In this document: positions 25,015 to 33,384 of the stretch, piece after piece
How the letters are laid out: the number at the start of each line of letters is the position of its first letter
Position numbering within the stretch: position 1 is the stretch's first letter
Source of the DNA: CALGFI01 sp963786805
GTDB taxonomy: Bacteria > Actinomycetota > UBA4738 > HRBIN12
Direction of reading: 5' to 3'
Assembly (NCBI GenBank): GCA_963786805.1
Contig: CAWBAK010000005.1
Location: 62,001 to 126,000, forward strand
DNA length: 64,000 nucleotides
Notes under the pieces: generated by a model
What the model was told of the DNA's origin: nothing
Seen by the model: the letters and a program-made list of their open reading frames with translations, nothing else
Database searches by the model: none
Position numbers and translations under genes: made by a program

Positions 25015-26226
25015 GTGGGAGCGAGCGAACCCTCCGTCCTTGCGGGCCGCAGGATCCTGCTCGGTGTCACCGGGGGCATCGCGGCGTACAAGTCCTGCAT
25101 CCTGACCCGGCTGCTCCGTCTTCGCGGCGCCCAGGTCCGCGTGGTCATGACCCGTTCGGCCGAGCGATTCGTCGGTCCCGCAACCTTCGCAGCGCTCTCG
25201 GATCACCGCGTGTACACGGACCTGTTCGATGAGGAACCGGGCGTGTTGCACATCCGGCTCGCGCACGAAGCCGACCTCGTCGTCGTCGCCCCGGCCACGG
25301 CGAACGTCATCGCGAAGTTGGCGTTCGGCATCGCCGACGACCTGCTGACCTCCACGCTGCTCGAGGCGCGCGGTCCGTTGGTCCTCGCCCCGGCCATGCA
25401 CTTCGGGATGTGGGAGAACGACGCGACGCGGTCCAACGTCGCGACACTCGTCGAACGCGGCGCTCGGATCGTGGGACCGTCGCGCGGCTCGCTCGCCGCC
25501 GGCGACGAGGGGATCGGCAGGATGAGCGAGCCCGAGGAGATCCTGGCGGCCGTCGAGGAACTGCTCGCGCGTGGCCGGGATCTCGCCGGCCGCCGCGTCG
25601 TCGTCACCGCCGGTCCGACCTGGGAGCCGATCGATCCCGTTCGCTTCATCGGGAACCGGTCGACCGGCAAGATGGGGTTCGCGGTGGCGGCCGAAGCGTT
25701 CGCGCGCGGCGCCGACGTGACGCTCGTCGTGGGACCGGGAACCGTCGAGCCTCCCGAGGGGCCCGCCGTCGTCCCCGTGACGACGGCCGAGGAGATGCGC
25801 GACGCGGTGCTTCGCGCCGCCGAGGGCGCCGACGCCGTCGTCATGGCCGCCGCCGTCGCGGATTTCCGTCCCGAGTCGGCCTCGGGCTCGAAGATCAAGA
25901 AGGAGGGCGGCGCCCCCGAGCTTCGATTGGTGCCGACGCCGGACATCCTCGCCGAGCTCGGCGCCCGTGGCGGCGAATGCGTCCTCGTCGGCTTCGCGGC
26001 CGAGACCGACGACGTCGAGTCCGAGGGACGCCGGAAGCTCGAACGCAAGGGCGTCGACCTCCTCGTCGCCAACGAGGTCGGCCGGGAGGGGACCGGCTTC
26101 GGCTCCGAAACCAATCGCGCGGCGATCCTTTCGCGAACGGGCGAGGACGAGTCGCTTCGCGACTGGACCAAGCCCGAGCTCGCGAGCGCCATCTGCGATC
26201 GACTCGCCAAGCTCCTCGCCCGCTGA
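25015..26226 (+). CDS. coaBC: bifunctional phosphopantothenoylcysteine decarboxylase / phosphopantothenate-cysteine ligase
   Basis: Two steps of coenzyme A synthesis. Residues 1-180 form the FMN decarboxylase (CoaC): GVTGGIAAYKSC, the catalytic His in LHIRLAHEADLVVVAPATAN, and the PxMNxxMW motif, here APAMHFGMW. Residues 185-403 form the ligase (CoaB): VVTAGPTWEPIDPVRFIGNRSTGKMG, AAAVADFRP and the K-x-K of SGSKIKK. Two CoaC residues that are Asn and Cys in E. coli Dfp are His (PAMHFGMW) and Ala (GSLAAGDEG); I believe related changes occur in other actinobacteria, but could not check. Confidence 0.95.
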   Translation: MGASEPSVLAGRRILLGVTGGIAAYKSCILTRLLRLRGAQVRVVMTRSAERFVGPATFAALSDHRVYTDLFDEEPGVLHIRLAHEADLVVVAPATANVIAKLAFGIADDLLTSTLLEARGPLVLAPAMHFGMWENDATRSNVATLVERGARIVGPSRGSLAAGDEGIGRMSEPEEILAAVEELLARGRDLAGRRVVVTAGPTWEPIDPVRFIGNRSTGKMGFAVAAEAFARGADVTLVVGPGTVEPPEGPAVVPVTTAEEMRDAVLRAAEGADAVVMAAAVADFRPESASGSKIKKEGGAPELRLVPTPDILAELGARGGECVLVGFAAETDDVESEGRRKLERKGVDLLVANEVGREGTGFGSETNRAAILSRTGEDESLRDWTKPELASAICDRLAKLLAR

Positions 26227-26236
26227 GCAGGAACGA

Positions 26237-26270
26237 CCCGACGACCTCGGCAACACCAAGGGTCGTCGGG
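26237..26270 (+). terminator. hairpin between coaBC and metK
   Basis: A perfect 10-bp stem, CCCGACGACC with GGTCGTCGGG around a 14-base loop, lies 11 bp after the coaBC stop and just before the metK -10 box. No T tract follows, so termination is plausible but not certain. Confidence 0.45.
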
Positions 26271-26279
26271 GGCCCCTGC

Positions 26280-26285
26280 TATGCT
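26280..26285 (+). promoter_or_regulatory. -10 box of a leaderless-type metK promoter
   Basis: TATGCT ends 8 bp before the metK ATG, and there is no Shine-Dalgarno and no good -35. Transcription would start at or next to the start codon. The same layout recurs before fmt, argF, pheS and others in this window. Confidence 0.5.
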
Positions 26286-26293
26286 CCGGCCAC

Positions 26294-27481
26294 ATGAGCG
26301 GCGGCTATCTGTTCTCGTCGGAATCCGTCACCGAGGGACACCCCGACAAGCTCGCCGACCAGATCTCCGACGCGGTGCTCGATGCGATCTTGGCGGTCGA
26401 CGCCAACTGCCGGGTGGCCTGCGAGACGCTCGTGACGACCGGACTGGTCATGGTCGCGGGCGAGATCTCGACTTCCGAGTACGTCGAGATCCCCCAGGTG
26501 GTCCGCGAGACGCTCACCGAGATCGGGTACACGGACGCCAACTTCGGCATCGACGGCGACACGTGCGGCGTGATCACCTCGATCCAGGACCAGTCCCCGG
26601 ATATCGCCAGGGGAGTGGAGGACTCGCTCGAGCACCGCGAAGGTCACTCGACGGATCAGCTCGACACGCTCGGGGCCGGCGACCAGGGCATGATGTTCGG
26701 CTTCGCCTGTCGCGAGACCGACGAGCTGATGCCGATCCCGATCGCGATGGCGCACCGGCTGGCCAAACGACTCGCCGACGTCCGCAAGGCCGGGGTGATC
26801 CCGTACCTGCGGCCGGACGGCAAGAGCCAGGTCACGATCGAGTACGAGGGCGGCATCCCCAAGCGGGTGGACACCGTGTTGATCAGCGCGCAGCACCGTG
26901 AGGAGGTCGACGTCGAAACCCTGCTCGCGCCCGACGTCAAGGCGGAGGTGATCGATCCCGTCCTCAAAGAGGTCGAGCTCGATGCGAACGACGTCCGGAT
27001 CCTGGTCAACCCGACCGGACGGTTCGAGATCGGCGGCCCCAAGGCCGACACCGGCCTCACCGGCCGGAAGATCATCGTCGACAGCTACGGGGGGATGGCT
27101 CCGCACGGCGGCGGCTGCTTCTCGGGGAAAGACCCGACGAAGGTGGATCGCTCCGGCGCGTACATGACCCGGTACGTCGCGAAGAACCTCGTCGCCGCGG
27201 GTCTGGCCGACCGCCTCCAGCTCCAGGTCGCGTACGCGATCGGCACGGCACACCCCGTGTCGCTGGCGATCGACACGTTCGGGACCGAGCACGTCGACCC
27301 CGAGCGCCTGGGCGACGTCGTTCGGGAGGCGTTCGACTTCCGCCCCGCGGCGATCATCCGCGACCTCGACCTGCGACGGCCCATCTACAAGGACACGGCC
27401 GCGTACGGGCACTTCGGACGCAAGGAGTTCCCGTGGGAGTCGACCGACCGCGCGGATGAGCTCCGCCGCGCCTTCGACTAG
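26294..27481 (+). CDS. metK: S-adenosylmethionine synthase
   Basis: Makes SAM from methionine and ATP. The 395-residue protein has the signature motifs ESVTEGHPDKLADQISDA, GAGDQGMMFGFA, the P-loop-like GGGCFSGKDPTKVDRSGAY, and K-F/R metal residues in the usual places. ATG 26294 gives the conserved N terminus. No SAM riboswitch is visible upstream. Confidence 0.98.
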   Translation: MSGGYLFSSESVTEGHPDKLADQISDAVLDAILAVDANCRVACETLVTTGLVMVAGEISTSEYVEIPQVVRETLTEIGYTDANFGIDGDTCGVITSIQDQSPDIARGVEDSLEHREGHSTDQLDTLGAGDQGMMFGFACRETDELMPIPIAMAHRLAKRLADVRKAGVIPYLRPDGKSQVTIEYEGGIPKRVDTVLISAQHREEVDVETLLAPDVKAEVIDPVLKEVELDANDVRILVNPTGRFEIGGPKADTGLTGRKIIVDSYGGMAPHGGGCFSGKDPTKVDRSGAYMTRYVAKNLVAAGLADRLQLQVAYAIGTAHPVSLAIDTFGTEHVDPERLGDVVREAFDFRPAAIIRDLDLRRPIYKDTAAYGHFGRKEFPWESTDRADELRRAFD

Positions 27482-29363
27482 CCCCACGCTCGAGCGCGGA
27501 GCCGCCGTCCTCTCCGGGCCCGTTGCGGTCTGCGTCGACCGCCCGCTCCTGTCGCTCGACCGTTCCTTCACGTACGACCTTGCCGAGGAGCTCGAGGCGG
27601 GCGTCGGCTCGTTGGTCCAGGTGCGCTTCCACGGCAAGCTCGTTCGGGGGTGGGTCCTCGGTCCGACCGATGACCTTCCGGCGCGGATGTTGAACGTCCA
27701 CAAGCGCGTCTCGCCGGTGCGTTTCTTCGACGAGCGGATGCTGGAGCTCTATCGCTGGATCGCGGAGCGATACGTCGCGCCGCTCGCGTCGGTGATCGCG
27801 CGGTCGTATCCGCCGCGGGTTGCGTCGGAGGAGGGTGGTGGCGGTGTCGCTGCGGGCGGTGGGTCCCCTCGTCGCTCCGCCCTTGCCGGCTCGGTCGAGA
27901 TGGGTTCGTCGGGCTTCGCTCCTCGCCCCACAGCCCTCCGCGACACCGCCACCACCTCATCGTTGCTCACCGACGCGTACGTGAACGGGCCTCGGTTGCT
28001 CGACGCGCTTCGCGATGGATCTGGCTCGTTCGTGGTCAGGAGCGCGCCGGGGGAAGAAGGGGCGCTGGCGGTGGAGTGCGTGGGGGCGGTACTTGCGGCA
28101 GGCAGGTCGGCGGTGGTTTTGGTGCCGGAGGTGGATCCGGTGCCGGGGACGGTGAAGGGGATCGTGGATGCGTTCGGCGAGGACGTGGTGTGTTTCTTCG
28201 GGGGGGACAAGCGGGCTCGGTACCGGACGTGGTTGGACATCGCGGACGGGCGGTATCGCGTCGTCGTGGGGACGCGGCCGGGGGTGTTCGCGCCGGTTCC
28301 GAACCTCGGACTGCTCTTCGTCGGGCGCGAGCACCACGCGCTGCATCGCGAGGAGCGCTCGCCGTACTTCCACGTTCGGGACGTCGCGGTCGCTCGGGCG
28401 GCTCGAGAGGATGCCGTCGCCGTCCTCGCGTCGGTCATGCCCTCGCTCGAGGGTCTCGAGACGCCCCACCTCGACGTCGAAGTCATCGGGCGGCGGTGGC
28501 CGCGGGTCGAGGCCGTCAAGCCCGGTCCGGAAGGGAGGGCGCCGAGATTGCTCGCAACGCTCCGACAGGCGCGCAGGGCGTTCCTGTACGAACCGATCCG
28601 AGGCTACGGCGTGGCCCGCGTCTGCCGGGCGTGCGGTGAGCCCGCCGCGTGCGCGTCGTGCGGCGGCATGCTGCGGTCCGAGGAGGGATCGATCCGGTGC
28701 ACCGTCTGCGAAGCGCGGGGGCGCTGCGCGGCGTGCGGGGCGGAGAACTTCGGCGTGGCGCGCGGCGGAGCCGAGCGCGTCGAGGAGTGGGCCCGCGGAG
28801 TGGCCGCCGTTCCCGTCACACGGCTCGGGCCCTCGGACCGGCCACGGCCGCCGGGCGACGAAGAGGTGGTGATCGGCGGGATCGACGCGGTGAAGGACTT
28901 CGGCGCGCTCCGGCTCGACCTCGTCGGGATCTTGAACGCCGACGCTTCCCTTCGCCGGGCCGGGATCGCAGCGCGGGAGCGGACGCTCTCGGCGTGGGCC
29001 GAGGTCGCCGCGTGGGCGGGTCCATCGGGGCGCGTCATCATCCAGACGAACAAGCCGAACGACGCCGCCGTCCAGGCGCTCGTCGCCGGGAAGCCGGACC
29101 GGTTCGCGAGAACCGAGAAACAGCGTCTCGCCGATGCGGGCTTCCCGGTCGGGGCTCCCGTGTTCCGCGTGGTCGGGACCGCATCGCTGGAGGAGGAGAT
29201 CTCCGCGCTCCCGCATCGGACATTGCTGAGCTCGGCGCTCGAAGAGCAGACGGTATGCTTGCTCGCCCTGGACCCCGGCGACGTCGCCGTGTTCGGTGCG
29301 GCGATCCGGCGACTTGCGGAGCGGGGCGTCGTGACGCGGGTCGAGGCCGAGCCGCACCTGTGA
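27456..29363 (+). CDS. priA: PriA-like primosomal protein without helicase motifs, carrying a 41-residue insertion
   Basis: Residues 1-110 are the PriA 3'-end-binding domain (DRSFTYDLAEEL, VGSLVQVRFHGKLVRGWVLG). The Walker A site is lost (VRSAPGEEGAL instead of GxxGSGKT) and DEEH reads REHH. The zinc cluster is kept (CRACGEPAACASCGG, CTVCEARGRCAACG). Helicase-less PriA is the rule in Actinobacteria. Residues 127-167 come from the 123-bp repeat at 27834-27956, in the linker after the DNA-binding domain. Bases about 28040-28310 are rich in G-ending codons, unlike the flanks. The ATG lies inside the 3' end of metK (26-bp overlap); no better start exists downstream. Confidence 0.88.
   Translation: MSSAAPSTSPTLERGAAVLSGPVAVCVDRPLLSLDRSFTYDLAEELEAGVGSLVQVRFHGKLVRGWVLGPTDDLPARMLNVHKRVSPVRFFDERMLELYRWIAERYVAPLASVIARSYPPRVASEEGGGGVAAGGGSPRRSALAGSVEMGSSGFAPRPTALRDTATTSSLLTDAYVNGPRLLDALRDGSGSFVVRSAPGEEGALAVECVGAVLAAGRSAVVLVPEVDPVPGTVKGIVDAFGEDVVCFFGGDKRARYRTWLDIADGRYRVVVGTRPGVFAPVPNLGLLFVGREHHALHREERSPYFHVRDVAVARAAREDAVAVLASVMPSLEGLETPHLDVEVIGRRWPRVEAVKPGPEGRAPRLLATLRQARRAFLYEPIRGYGVARVCRACGEPAACASCGGMLRSEEGSIRCTVCEARGRCAACGAENFGVARGGAERVEEWARGVAAVPVTRLGPSDRPRPPGDEEVVIGGIDAVKDFGALRLDLVGILNADASLRRAGIAARERTLSAWAEVAAWAGPSGRVIIQTNKPNDAAVQALVAGKPDRFARTEKQRLADAGFPVGAPVFRVVGTASLEEEISALPHRTLLSSALEEQTVCLLALDPGDVAVFGAAIRRLAERGVVTRVEAEPHL
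27834..27956 (+). repeat. 123-bp palindromic protein-invading element, copy B (in priA)
   Basis: The outermost 17 bp at each end are perfect inverted repeats (GGTGGTGGCGGTGTCGC and its complement), and 28 of the 32 bases in each arm pair. Length, codon phase and core sequence match the carB copy in reverse orientation. It encodes 41 residues (including SVEMGSSGFAPRPTALRD) in priA with no stop. No target-site duplication is obvious. Confidence 0.8.
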
Positions 29364-29373
29364 GGAGCGACGC

Positions 29374-29880
29374 GTGACGCTCATGCCGATCCGAACGTTG
29401 GGCGACCCCGTGCTGCGGGAGCAGACCCGACCCGTCGAGATGTTCGACGCCGCGTTGCGGCGACTGGCGGAGGACATGCTCGAGACGATGTACGAAGCCC
29501 CCGGCGTCGGTTTGGCGGCGAACCAGGTCGGCTTGTCGATCGCGTGTTTCGTCTACGACGATCGCGAGGGAGGTGCCGGGTTCGTCGCCAACCCGATCGT
29601 GAGCGGCCTCGTCGGCGAGGACATCCTCGAGGAGGGATGCCTGTCCATCCCGGGTCCGTACCATCCCACCATGCGGGCCTCGCGGGTCCGTCTGCGCGGA
29701 CGCGACCTGGAGGGTCGGCCGCTCGACATGGAAGGCGAAGGGCTCCTCGCGCGCATCTTCCAGCACGAGACGGACCACCTGAACGGGATGCTGTACATCG
29801 ACCGCCTGACCGATGAAGGCCGGCGCGACGTCATGCGACAGCTCCGCGAGCTCGAGATGAACGCACCGCCCGAGCACTAG
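29374..29880 (+). CDS. def: peptide deformylase
   Basis: Removes the N-formyl group from new proteins. All three motifs are present in 168 residues: GVGLAANQVG, EEGCLSIPG with the metal-binding Cys, and the HExDH site in FQHETDHLNG. The start could be GTG 29374 or ATG 29383. It is followed by fmt, which does the opposite reaction on initiator tRNA. Confidence 0.97.
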   Translation: MTLMPIRTLGDPVLREQTRPVEMFDAALRRLAEDMLETMYEAPGVGLAANQVGLSIACFVYDDREGGAGFVANPIVSGLVGEDILEEGCLSIPGPYHPTMRASRVRLRGRDLEGRPLDMEGEGLLARIFQHETDHLNGMLYIDRLTDEGRRDVMRQLRELEMNAPPEH

Positions 29881-29899
29881 ACGCGCGTATCCTCGCGGC

Positions 29900-30835
29900 G
29901 TGAGCCGATCCCTTCGCGTCGCGTTCCTCGGCAACGATGCGTGGTCGGTGCCGTCCCTGCGAGCGCTCGCGGGATCCCCGCACGAGATCGCGATCGTGAT
30001 CACCGCCGCGCCGAAGCCGGCCGGGCGCGGCAACGAGCTGACGCCGACGTTGGTCGCCGAGGCCGCGATGCTGCTCGATCTGCCGCTGGTCGAGGTCGAG
30101 ACCGTGAAGACCGGTGCCGGCTTCAAGGATCTCGCCGCATCGATGCCGGACGTGATCGCGGTGGTGGCGTACGGCGAGATCTTGCCCCCGACCGTCCTGC
30201 ACGTCCCGACGATCGCCCCGGTGAACCTGCACTTCTCCCTGTTGCCGAGGCTTCGCGGCGCCACCCCGGTGCAGACGGCGCTCCTGCTCGGCCACGACGT
30301 CACGGGTGTCTCGACGATCGTGATGGATCGCGGGATGGACACCGGACCCGTGATCTTGCAGCGCGAGGAACCCATCGGGCCGGCCGACGACGCCGGGACG
30401 CTCGGTTCGCGTTTGGCGGCCATCGGCGCGGACGTCCTCGTCGAGAGCATCGACATGCTCGGGGCGGGTCCCGTCGCGCCGAGGCCGCAGGACCATTCGC
30501 TCGCCACCTTCGCCCCGAAGTTCGCGCCGCACGAGCGCGTGCTCGACTGGTCGAACCCGGCAGGCCTGCTGGTGAACCTCGTCCGCGCGCTCTCGCCCGA
30601 GCCGGCCGCAGCCACGACGTTCCGCGATGAAGGCGTGAAGGTCTTCCGGGCCGAGGCCGTCGACGCCGAAGGCGAGCCGGGGCGGATCGTCGACGTGAGC
30701 AGGGACGGGATCGTCGTGGCGACGGCTGACGGAGGGTTCCGGCCTTTGGAGCTCGCTCCCGCGAGCCGCAAGCGCATGTCGGGTGCCGACTTCGTGAACG
30801 GGTTCCATCCCGAGGCCGGCGAGCGGCTCGGGTGA
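29900..30835 (+). CDS. fmt: methionyl-tRNA formyltransferase
   Basis: Formylates Met-tRNA for initiation. The 311-residue protein has VAFLGNDAWSVPSLRAL, the catalytic Asn/His/Asp region PVNLHFSLLPRLRGATPVQTAL with GVSTIVMDRGMDTGPV, and the C-terminal OB domain. A TATCCT box (29888-29893) ends 6 bp before the GTG, so it is probably read from a leaderless promoter. The last codons lie in a 32-bp tandem duplication shared with the rsmB start. Confidence 0.96.
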   Translation: MSRSLRVAFLGNDAWSVPSLRALAGSPHEIAIVITAAPKPAGRGNELTPTLVAEAAMLLDLPLVEVETVKTGAGFKDLAASMPDVIAVVAYGEILPPTVLHVPTIAPVNLHFSLLPRLRGATPVQTALLLGHDVTGVSTIVMDRGMDTGPVILQREEPIGPADDAGTLGSRLAAIGADVLVESIDMLGAGPVAPRPQDHSLATFAPKFAPHERVLDWSNPAGLLVNLVRALSPEPAAATTFRDEGVKVFRAEAVDAEGEPGRIVDVSRDGIVVATADGGFRPLELAPASRKRMSGADFVNGFHPEAGERLG

Positions 30836-30873
30836 GCCCGCCCCGAGGCCGGCGAGCGGCTCGGGTGAGCCCG
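30809..30873 (+). repeat. 32-bp tandem duplication across the fmt/rsmB junction
   Basis: The unit at 30809-30840 recurs exactly at 30842-30873 (period 33). Each copy contains the end of the fmt-like frame and a GTGAGCCCG start. The first holds the real fmt stop and rsmB start; the second offers an alternative in-frame rsmB start at 30865. Confidence 0.85.
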
Positions 30874-32229
30874 CCCGGAGGTGTGCGAGCGGCCGCGAGC
30901 CGCGAAGGAGCTCGAGCGACCGCGAGGCCGGAACCGGCGAGCACCGCGCGCTCGGTCGCCCTCGACGTGATCCGACGGGTCATCGACGAGGGCGCGTACT
31001 CGAACCTCGCGCTCGCGCGGACGATCGATCGTGCGGGACTGTCGGTGCGGGACGCGGCGCTCGCGTCCGAGCTCGCCTATGGGACGATCCGCAAGAAGAT
31101 CCCGCTCGACTACGCGCTCGCCCCGCTGCTCGAGCGTTCCATCGACACCGCGCCGAAGGAAGCCCGCGCGCTGCTGCGGCTCGGCGCCTATCAGATCCTC
31201 TTCACGCGGATCCCCGAGCACGCGGCCGTGTCCGAAACGGTCGGCCTCGCCGGTCCGCGACACCGGGGTTTCGTCAACGCGGTGCTTCGCCGTCTCGTCC
31301 GGGAGGGCGTGCGCTGGCCGCAGGGCGATGGCGACGAGGACCTCGCGTTCCGGACGGGACTCGCCGCGTGGGCGATCCGCGAGCTGCGGTTGTTGCTCGG
31401 CGACGAGGCCGAGGCGGCGGCACGTGCGCTCGGCGAGCACGGCGCGACGACCCTTCGGACCAACACGTGCCGGACGAGCGTCGACGAGCTCGAGAGGGCG
31501 CTCCGCGAGGCCGGCGATCAGGCGGAGCGCGGTGCGCTGCACGAGGAGTCTCTGATCGTCCGGGCGGGAGCGCCGACCTCGTTCCCCGGCTTCGCGGAGG
31601 GCTGGTTCGCCGTGCAGGACCAGGCCTCGTCGTTCGTGGTGCGAGCGCTCGATCCGCAACCGGGCGCGCGGGTCCTCGACGCGTGTGCTGGTCCCGGCGG
31701 GAAGGCGGCGCACATCGCGTGTTTCGTCGAGCCGGAGGGGACGCTCGTCGCGACCGATCCGTCGATCGCGCGCGCCGGCCTCGTCCGGTCCACGCTGGAC
31801 CGGCTCGGTGTCCGAGGGCACGTCCTGGTGCAGGACGCCCGGCGTCCGGCCGTTCGTGGTGCCTTCGAGCGGATCCTCGTGGACGCGCCCTGCTCGGGGA
31901 TCGGTGCCGCGCGACGTCGTCCCGAGCTCCTGTGGCGGGTGCAGAGGGACGAGCTCTCGGCGCTCGCCCGGCTCCAGGTGGCGATCGTCGCCGGCGTCGC
32001 CGGCCTCCTGCGTCCAGGCGGGCTCCTCGTGTACAGCGTCTGCACCTTCCCTCGGGCCGAGACGGACGCTGCCTGCGACGCGATCCTTCGTCACGAGGCC
32101 GAGCTCGAACCGGCCGACCTCCCGGGGCCCGATGGCCCGGCCGCCAGGATCCGCCTGTGGCCGCACCGGCACGGGTGCGACGCGATGTTCGTGGCGGGCT
32201 TCCGACGTCGCGAGACGAGCCCCGGCTAG
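30832..32229 (+). CDS. rsmB: 16S rRNA (cytosine-C5)-methyltransferase RsmB/Sun
   Basis: Methylates C967 of 16S rRNA (E. coli numbering). It has a NusB-like N domain (ALDVIRRVIDEGAYSNLALAR, ELAYGTIRKKIPLDYAL) and a Rossmann methyltransferase domain with DACAGPGGKAAHIACF, the first catalytic Cys in VDAPCSGIGAARRRPE and the second in VYSVCTFPRAETD. The overlap with fmt (GTGA) suggests GTG 30832; GTG 30865 in the second copy of the duplicated unit would drop 11 residues. The first 40 residues are Arg/Ala-rich and poorly ordered. Confidence 0.94.
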   Translation: MSPPRGRRAARVSPPGGVRAAASREGARATARPEPASTARSVALDVIRRVIDEGAYSNLALARTIDRAGLSVRDAALASELAYGTIRKKIPLDYALAPLLERSIDTAPKEARALLRLGAYQILFTRIPEHAAVSETVGLAGPRHRGFVNAVLRRLVREGVRWPQGDGDEDLAFRTGLAAWAIRELRLLLGDEAEAAARALGEHGATTLRTNTCRTSVDELERALREAGDQAERGALHEESLIVRAGAPTSFPGFAEGWFAVQDQASSFVVRALDPQPGARVLDACAGPGGKAAHIACFVEPEGTLVATDPSIARAGLVRSTLDRLGVRGHVLVQDARRPAVRGAFERILVDAPCSGIGAARRRPELLWRVQRDELSALARLQVAIVAGVAGLLRPGGLLVYSVCTFPRAETDAACDAILRHEAELEPADLPGPDGPAARIRLWPHRHGCDAMFVAGFRRRETSPG

Positions 32230-32239
32230 GATTGAGCGT

Positions 32240-32368
32240 GTGAGCGCCCTTTCCGGGTCGATCCACCCCGCCGACGCCTCACCACACGGCGCGGCGGTAA
32301 AGCCGGTCGACCCTTGTGCCGACCTCTCTCATGACTGCCTCGTCGAGGCACCTGAAGGGACGCCCTGA
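32240..32368 (+). CDS. possible 42-residue small protein upstream of the REC-GGDEF gene
   Basis: GTG at 32240 opens a 42-codon frame (VSALSGSIHPADASPHG and on, with two Cys) whose TGA overlaps the ATG of the next gene (TGATG). A TAGGAT box (32227-32232) ends 7 bp before the GTG, so this could be a leaderless ORF that couples translation to the regulator. No similarity is recognised. It may simply be a translated leader. Confidence 0.4.
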   Translation: MSALSGSIHPADASPHGAAVKPVDPCADLSHDCLVEAPEGTP

Positions 32369-33300
32369 TGCCCGAGACGATCCTGGTGGTCGACGACGAC
32401 GCCGACATCGCCCGGTTCGTCGAGGTGAACCTTCGAAGCGCGGGCTATGAGGTCTCGGTGGCGACCGACGGCGAGGAGGCGCTCGAGCGCGCGGCGGTGC
32501 TCCGGCCCGATCTCGTCCTGCTCGACGTGATGATGCCGCGGATCGACGGGTTCGAGGTCGCGCAGCGCCTGCGCCGCAATCCGCAGACGGCGAACGCCTC
32601 GATCATCATGCTCACGGCGAAGGCGCTCTCAACCGACAAAGTGCTCGGTCTCACCGCCGGCGCGGACGACTACATCATCAAGCCGTTCGACCCGATCGAG
32701 CTCCTCGCGCGCGTGAAGGGAACGCTTCGCCGGGCCAAGGAGATGCGCAACCTCTCGCCCCTCACCGGGCTGCCCGGCAACATCCGGATCCAAGAGGAGA
32801 TCGAGCGGGGAGTGCGCGACAAGCGGCCGTTCGCGGTGCTGTACAGCGACCTCGACAACTTCAAGGCGTACAACGACCAGAAGGGGTTCGTCCGCGGCGA
32901 CCGACTGATCCAGGCCACGGCGAGGATCATCCAGGACGCCGTCGTCGAGTTCGCCGGCTCCGATGGGTTCGTGGGGCACGTGGGCGGCGACGACTTCGTG
33001 GCCGTCGTTCCTCCGGAGGTGGCCGAGGACGTGGCGAAGCGGATCGTCGAGCGTTTCGACGGCGACATCCACGAGTTCTACGAACAGGAAGACCTGCAGC
33101 GCGGCTACGTCGAGGTCGAGGACCGAAAGGGCGTCATGCAGAAGCTTCCCCTCGCGGGCGTCTCGGTCGGGATCGCGACCACGAACGTCCGCATGTTCGA
33201 GCACTACGGCGAAGCGGTCGCCGTCGCCACGGAGATGAAGCAGTTCGCCAAGCGCGAAGCGAGCTCGTCCTACGCCGTGGACCGCCGCAAGATCGACTGA
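32368..33300 (+). CDS. response regulator with REC and GGDEF-type domain
   Basis: Residues 1-120 form a receiver domain: acidic triad DDDAD, phospho-acceptor Asp in VLLDVMMPRIDG, Thr in IIMLTAKA, and Lys in YIIKPFDP. Residues 125-300 form a diguanylate-cyclase-like domain (DLDNFKAYNDQKGFVRGDRLI) whose signature reads GGDDF rather than GGDEF. That change is conservative and activity is possible but unproven. No cognate histidine kinase gene is adjacent; the kinase-like fusion at 39184 is the only other two-component domain in the window. Confidence 0.88.
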   Translation: MPETILVVDDDADIARFVEVNLRSAGYEVSVATDGEEALERAAVLRPDLVLLDVMMPRIDGFEVAQRLRRNPQTANASIIMLTAKALSTDKVLGLTAGADDYIIKPFDPIELLARVKGTLRRAKEMRNLSPLTGLPGNIRIQEEIERGVRDKRPFAVLYSDLDNFKAYNDQKGFVRGDRLIQATARIIQDAVVEFAGSDGFVGHVGGDDFVAVVPPEVAEDVAKRIVERFDGDIHEFYEQEDLQRGYVEVEDRKGVMQKLPLAGVSVGIATTNVRMFEHYGEAVAVATEMKQFAKREASSSYAVDRRKID

Positions 33301-33384
33301 CCGACACCCTCCTCGTGACCGAGGGTCCTCGCCTGCATCGCCTGACCACCCACTCCGAGAGCCGCCTATACTTGGGCGGAAGCT

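Noticed and set aside
26227..26293. SAM riboswitch upstream of metK
   Set aside because: The gap is only 67 bp and holds a simple hairpin and a -10 box; no aptamer fits.
27456..29363. Calling priA a decayed pseudogene because the helicase motifs are missing
   Set aside because: The frame is intact, the zinc cluster is kept, and helicase-less PriA is normal for Actinobacteria.
29038..32172. A 1044-codon open frame on the minus strand, and similar long frames opposite pyrC, carB, pheT, metK and others
   Set aside because: They lie opposite well-identified genes, are Arg/Pro/Ala/Gly-rich with no motifs, and are expected in GC-rich DNA where stops are rare.
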